From SAT2750 sp963581185 (GTDB lineage Bacteria; Planctomycetota; Planctomycetia; Pirellulales; Pirellulaceae): a stretch of DNA of 8,325 nt. Below, one piece after another: positions 6,557 to 8,325 of this stretch. The position numbers and the translations under genes were made by a program. Location: positions 1-8,325 of the forward strand of contig CAUZOB010000215.1 in the NCBI GenBank assembly GCA_963581185.1. The letters are read 5' to 3'. Numbering within the stretch: the stretch's first letter is position 1; each line of letters opens with the position of its first letter. The notes under the pieces were generated by a model that was given only the letters and a program-made list of their open reading frames with translations, was not told where the DNA came from and ran no database searches.

Positions 6557-7861
6557 CTAAACCAGTTCCTCGATCGGCTTGCCATCTTCCACCATGTAGA
6601 CCGGTCGGCCCGCCTGGTTGATGAACTGGCTTTTCGTGTCGATACCCAGCACATGGAAAACAGTTGCCATCAGGTCCTGTGGATTAATCGGCGCGGTCTT
6701 GGGCACATCGACCTTGGCTGCCGATTCACCGACAACCTGGCCCATCTGCAAACCACCACCGGCCAATGCCAGCGTGCTGAGCGGAGCCCAGTGATCTCGA
6801 CCCGAGTTGCCGTTAACCTTCGGCGTACGACCAAACTCACCGCTAATCACCAGCAGCGTGTTCTCATCCATACCACGTTGGCTGAGATCTTCCACCAGGG
6901 CAGCGACTGCGTGATCGAGCTGAGGCGAACGCCCATTCATGGCATTCTTGATGTTGCCATGCATGTCCCAACCACCATAGTTGAGTGTGACAAAGCCGCA
7001 TCCTGACTCACACAGTCGACGGGCGGTCAACAGTTGCTGACCCAGTCCCGGGCCATAACGATCGACAACGCGTGGGTCCTCGTATTTCAGATCGAAGGCC
7101 TGTTGCGATTTGCTCAAGACGAGATTAAAGGCCTGTTGTTCAAAGGCATCCAGTCCATCCATCAGGCGACTGCGATCCGCCGCTCGATTGACGCTGTCCA
7201 GGCCCTTGAGTAAACCGCGACGATCGTCCAGTCGCTTGCGGTCGACGACCAGCGACATGTTGCGACGCGCCTGTCCACCCGGATCAAACGGGCTAAAGGC
7301 TGCTCCCAGGAATGCCGGGCCGTCACTGCCAATGCCGTTCAGCCGCACGTAGGTCGGCATGCCGGTCTGCAGGTTGTTAGCGCCCCGTGTGCGAGACACG
7401 ATCGATCCGATCGAGGGACGACTGGGCAGGCCACCATTGTCAATGTTGCGGTTGTCATAACCGGTCATGACATAGTGAGTTCCGCCGCCATGGCCACTGT
7501 TGGTATGAGCAAAAGATCGCACGAATGCCATCTTGTCGCCGACCGCGGCCATTTTCGGGAAGGTCCCACCGATGGAAACACCGGCCATGGGCGTCTTGAC
7601 TTCGCCGGTCGTGCTTCGATACTCCGAGGGAGCCGTCATCTTGGGATCAAATGTCTCGACATGTGTCGGTCCACCGGACAACCAGACCCAGATCACCGAG
7701 GTGTCCTTGGTGGAGTTGCCCGCCCTGGCCGCCTCGGCCCGGTTCCGCATCAAGTCAGCCAAGGTCAAAGTACCGAGGCCAAGTGATCCCACCTTGATGA
7801 AGTCGCGCCGTGTTGTGCCTTCACAATCCCTGGAACGTCGTTTCGAAGTCAAGCTTAACAT
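6557..7861 (-). CDS. DUF1501 family protein, Tat-exported
   Basis: This 434-residue protein is a full-length DUF1501 member. The N-terminus has a twin-arginine signal, TTRRDFIKVGSLGLGTLTLADLM with R18 and R19, so it is probably exported already folded. DUF1501 belongs to the alkaline phosphatase/sulfatase-like superfamily. Family blocks visible here are WLSGGPTHVETFDPK (about 60-74), GHGGGTHYVMTGY (123-135), NYGGWDMHGN (294-303), VISGEFGRTPKVN (338-350) and GRDHWAP (354-360). The Asp, His and Glu residues in these blocks are the likely metal-site candidates. The reaction is not established for the family. ATG 7861 is preferred: AGGAG at 7876-7872 lies 10 bases upstream. A TTG two codons earlier (7867) is possible but would be only 4 bases from that site. 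A terminator follows directly. The neighbouring DUF1549/DUF1553 gene is its usual genomic partner, though here DUF1501 comes first. Confidence 0.93.
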   Translation of the reverse strand: MLSLTSKRRSRDCEGTTRRDFIKVGSLGLGTLTLADLMRNRAEAARAGNSTKDTSVIWVWLSGGPTHVETFDPKMTAPSEYRSTTGEVKTPMAGVSIGGTFPKMAAVGDKMAFVRSFAHTNSGHGGGTHYVMTGYDNRNIDNGGLPSRPSIGSIVSRTRGANNLQTGMPTYVRLNGIGSDGPAFLGAAFSPFDPGGQARRNMSLVVDRKRLDDRRGLLKGLDSVNRAADRSRLMDGLDAFEQQAFNLVLSKSQQAFDLKYEDPRVVDRYGPGLGQQLLTARRLCESGCGFVTLNYGGWDMHGNIKNAMNGRSPQLDHAVAALVEDLSQRGMDENTLLVISGEFGRTPKVNGNSGRDHWAPLSTLALAGGGLQMGQVVGESAAKVDVPKTAPINPQDLMATVFHVLGIDTKSQFINQAGRPVYMVEDGKPIEELV

Positions 7862-7871
7862 GGGCAATTAT

Positions 7872-7876
7872 CTCCT
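7872..7876 (-). promoter_or_regulatory. Ribosome binding site of the DUF1501 gene
   Basis: The minus strand reads AGGAG within GAGGAGA, 10 bases before ATG 7861 and 4 bases before the alternative TTG 7867. The spacing favours the ATG. Confidence 0.7.
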
Positions 7877-8005
7877 CGTGCGCCGGGTTACTCAGATGTC
7901 GTTAGTTAACTGCTACCCCCAACTTGTGCTGAAGCAGCTCGTCGTCGGGCTCTCTACCTCCCTGCACAAGCCACCCGCCAGTCTAGAATTCGCCAGCGGG
8001 TTCCT

Positions 8006-8034
8006 GTATTAGATTGATCGTCATTCTAGGTCAA
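8006..8034 (-). promoter_or_regulatory. Candidate sigma70-type promoter for the DUF1501 gene
   Basis: The minus strand has TTGACC at 8034-8029 (5 of 6 to the -35 consensus). It is followed by TCTAAT at 8013-8008 (5 of 6 to -10, spacer 15) or TAATAC at 8011-8006 (3 of 6, spacer 17). The two -10 registers overlap, and neither combines an ideal sequence with ideal spacing. Transcription would begin near 8000, leaving a leader of about 140 bases before ATG 7861. This is a pattern match only, and planctomycete promoters are poorly characterised. Confidence 0.35.
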
Positions 8035-8105
8035 GTCCGTGTTTTACCGCAATAAAAAAGTCCATTCTTTCGGCGCAAGGCTACCTATCTTACCTCAACG
8101 TGGCT

Positions 8106-8325
8106 TTATGGCGCCTTCCGCCCCCCCAGAAGATGTAAGACATCGCCAAGCACGTCCGCCTGGTCCTTAGAAGTCAGTTTTGCATCCCGGTAAACTCGAT
8201 TGGTTATCACCCGGCTGCGGCGCCAACTCAGCACCTCAAGGGCCGCTTCGTCGTCCAGTTGCAGTAGCCGCTGAAGCTTGAGAGCTGAATCCCGATAGAT
8301 CGTCAGCGGCACATATCGCAGTTGC
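8106..8325 (-). CDS. Hypothetical protein, C-terminal fragment (enters from the right edge)
   Basis: A minus-strand frame is open from the window edge to TAA at 8106-8108, giving at least 72 residues. The true start lies beyond base 8325; internal GTG 8312 and other start-like codons have no special claim. The visible sequence is predicted helical and charged, rich in Leu, Arg and Asp: LKLQRLLQLDDEAALEVLSW, then RRSRVITNRVYRDAKLTSKD and a short LGGRKAP tail. I do not recognise a family. It has no signal peptide in the visible part and no cysteine motif, so nothing links it to the exported cluster downstream. The 244-base gap and the candidate promoter suggest it is a separate unit. That it is coding rests on the open frame and plausible composition only. 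Confidence 0.5.
   Translation of the reverse strand, partial: QLRYVPLTIYRDSALKLQRLLQLDDEAALEVLSWRRSRVITNRVYRDAKLTSKDQADVLGDVLHLLGGRKAP

Larger units (their letters stand above)
7862..8105. other. Intergenic region upstream of the DUF1501 gene
   Basis: These 244 bases contain no believable reading frame on either strand. Besides the candidate promoter and the ribosome site, they hold a CTGGCG direct repeat (7996-7991 and 7981-7976, minus strand) inside a CCCGC/GCGGG inverted repeat (8000-7996 and 7978-7974), right at the predicted start of transcription. A T6 run on the minus strand at about 8058-8053 lies 50 bases after the upstream gene's stop. No strong stem precedes it, so a terminator there is not supported. 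Confidence 0.45.

Noticed and set aside
7533..8012. 159-codon plus-strand frame extending into the intergenic region
   Set aside because: Most of it is antisense to the N-terminal part of DUF1501. The intergenic tail shows no domain.
8030..8105. Possible terminator after the right-edge gene (T6 run on the minus strand)
   Set aside because: Only a weak AT-rich AAAG/CTTT pairing precedes the T-run. No stable GC-rich stem was found, so it was not called.

Overview
The window looks like chromosomal DNA of a planctomycete (Planctomycetota), probably Pirellulales-like; the finer placement is only an impression. The evidence is a set of protein families characteristic of this phylum lying side by side: DUF1501, DUF1549 plus DUF1553, a large secreted protein with pre-peptidase C-terminal (PPC) domains, and a planctomycete-type cytochrome c domain joined to WD40 repeats. 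The DNA is moderately GC-rich. No tRNA, rRNA, CRISPR array, insertion sequence or phage gene was seen.

All recognisable genes are on the minus strand, so transcription runs from right to left. Reading in that direction: (1) the C-terminal end of an unrecognised protein enters at the right edge and stops at 8106. (2) A non-coding gap of about 240 bases carries a candidate sigma70-type promoter near 8006-8034. (3) A Tat-exported DUF1501 protein lies at 7861-6557. (4) A strong intrinsic terminator at 6511-6543 follows it. (5) A large DUF1549/DUF1553 protein with haem-like cysteine motifs lies at 6384-3895. (6) A secreted PPC/TIG protein lies at 3791-726 and carries an Ala/Lys-rich helical insert. 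(7) A cytochrome c-WD40 protein starts at 688 and runs off the left edge. It was found by direct translation, because no stop codon lies in the window.

The last three genes are separated by 103 and 37 bases with no visible terminator, so they probably form one operon. The terminator suggests that DUF1501 can be transcribed as its own unit. All four main proteins carry export signals: one twin-arginine and three Sec-type. The cluster therefore encodes an exported system. Two members have cytochrome-like Cys/His motifs, one has a beta-propeller, one resembles the alkaline phosphatase/sulfatase superfamily, and one is a multi-domain beta-sandwich protein. Such clusters occur in many copies in planctomycete genomes and their biochemical role is not established. 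An extracytoplasmic redox or polymer-processing role is a reasonable inference, not a demonstrated function. The least ordinary points are the roughly 170-residue Ala/Lys helical insert with a Pro-Glu-Asp-Glu-Gly turn at its exact centre, and the terminator that splits the cluster.
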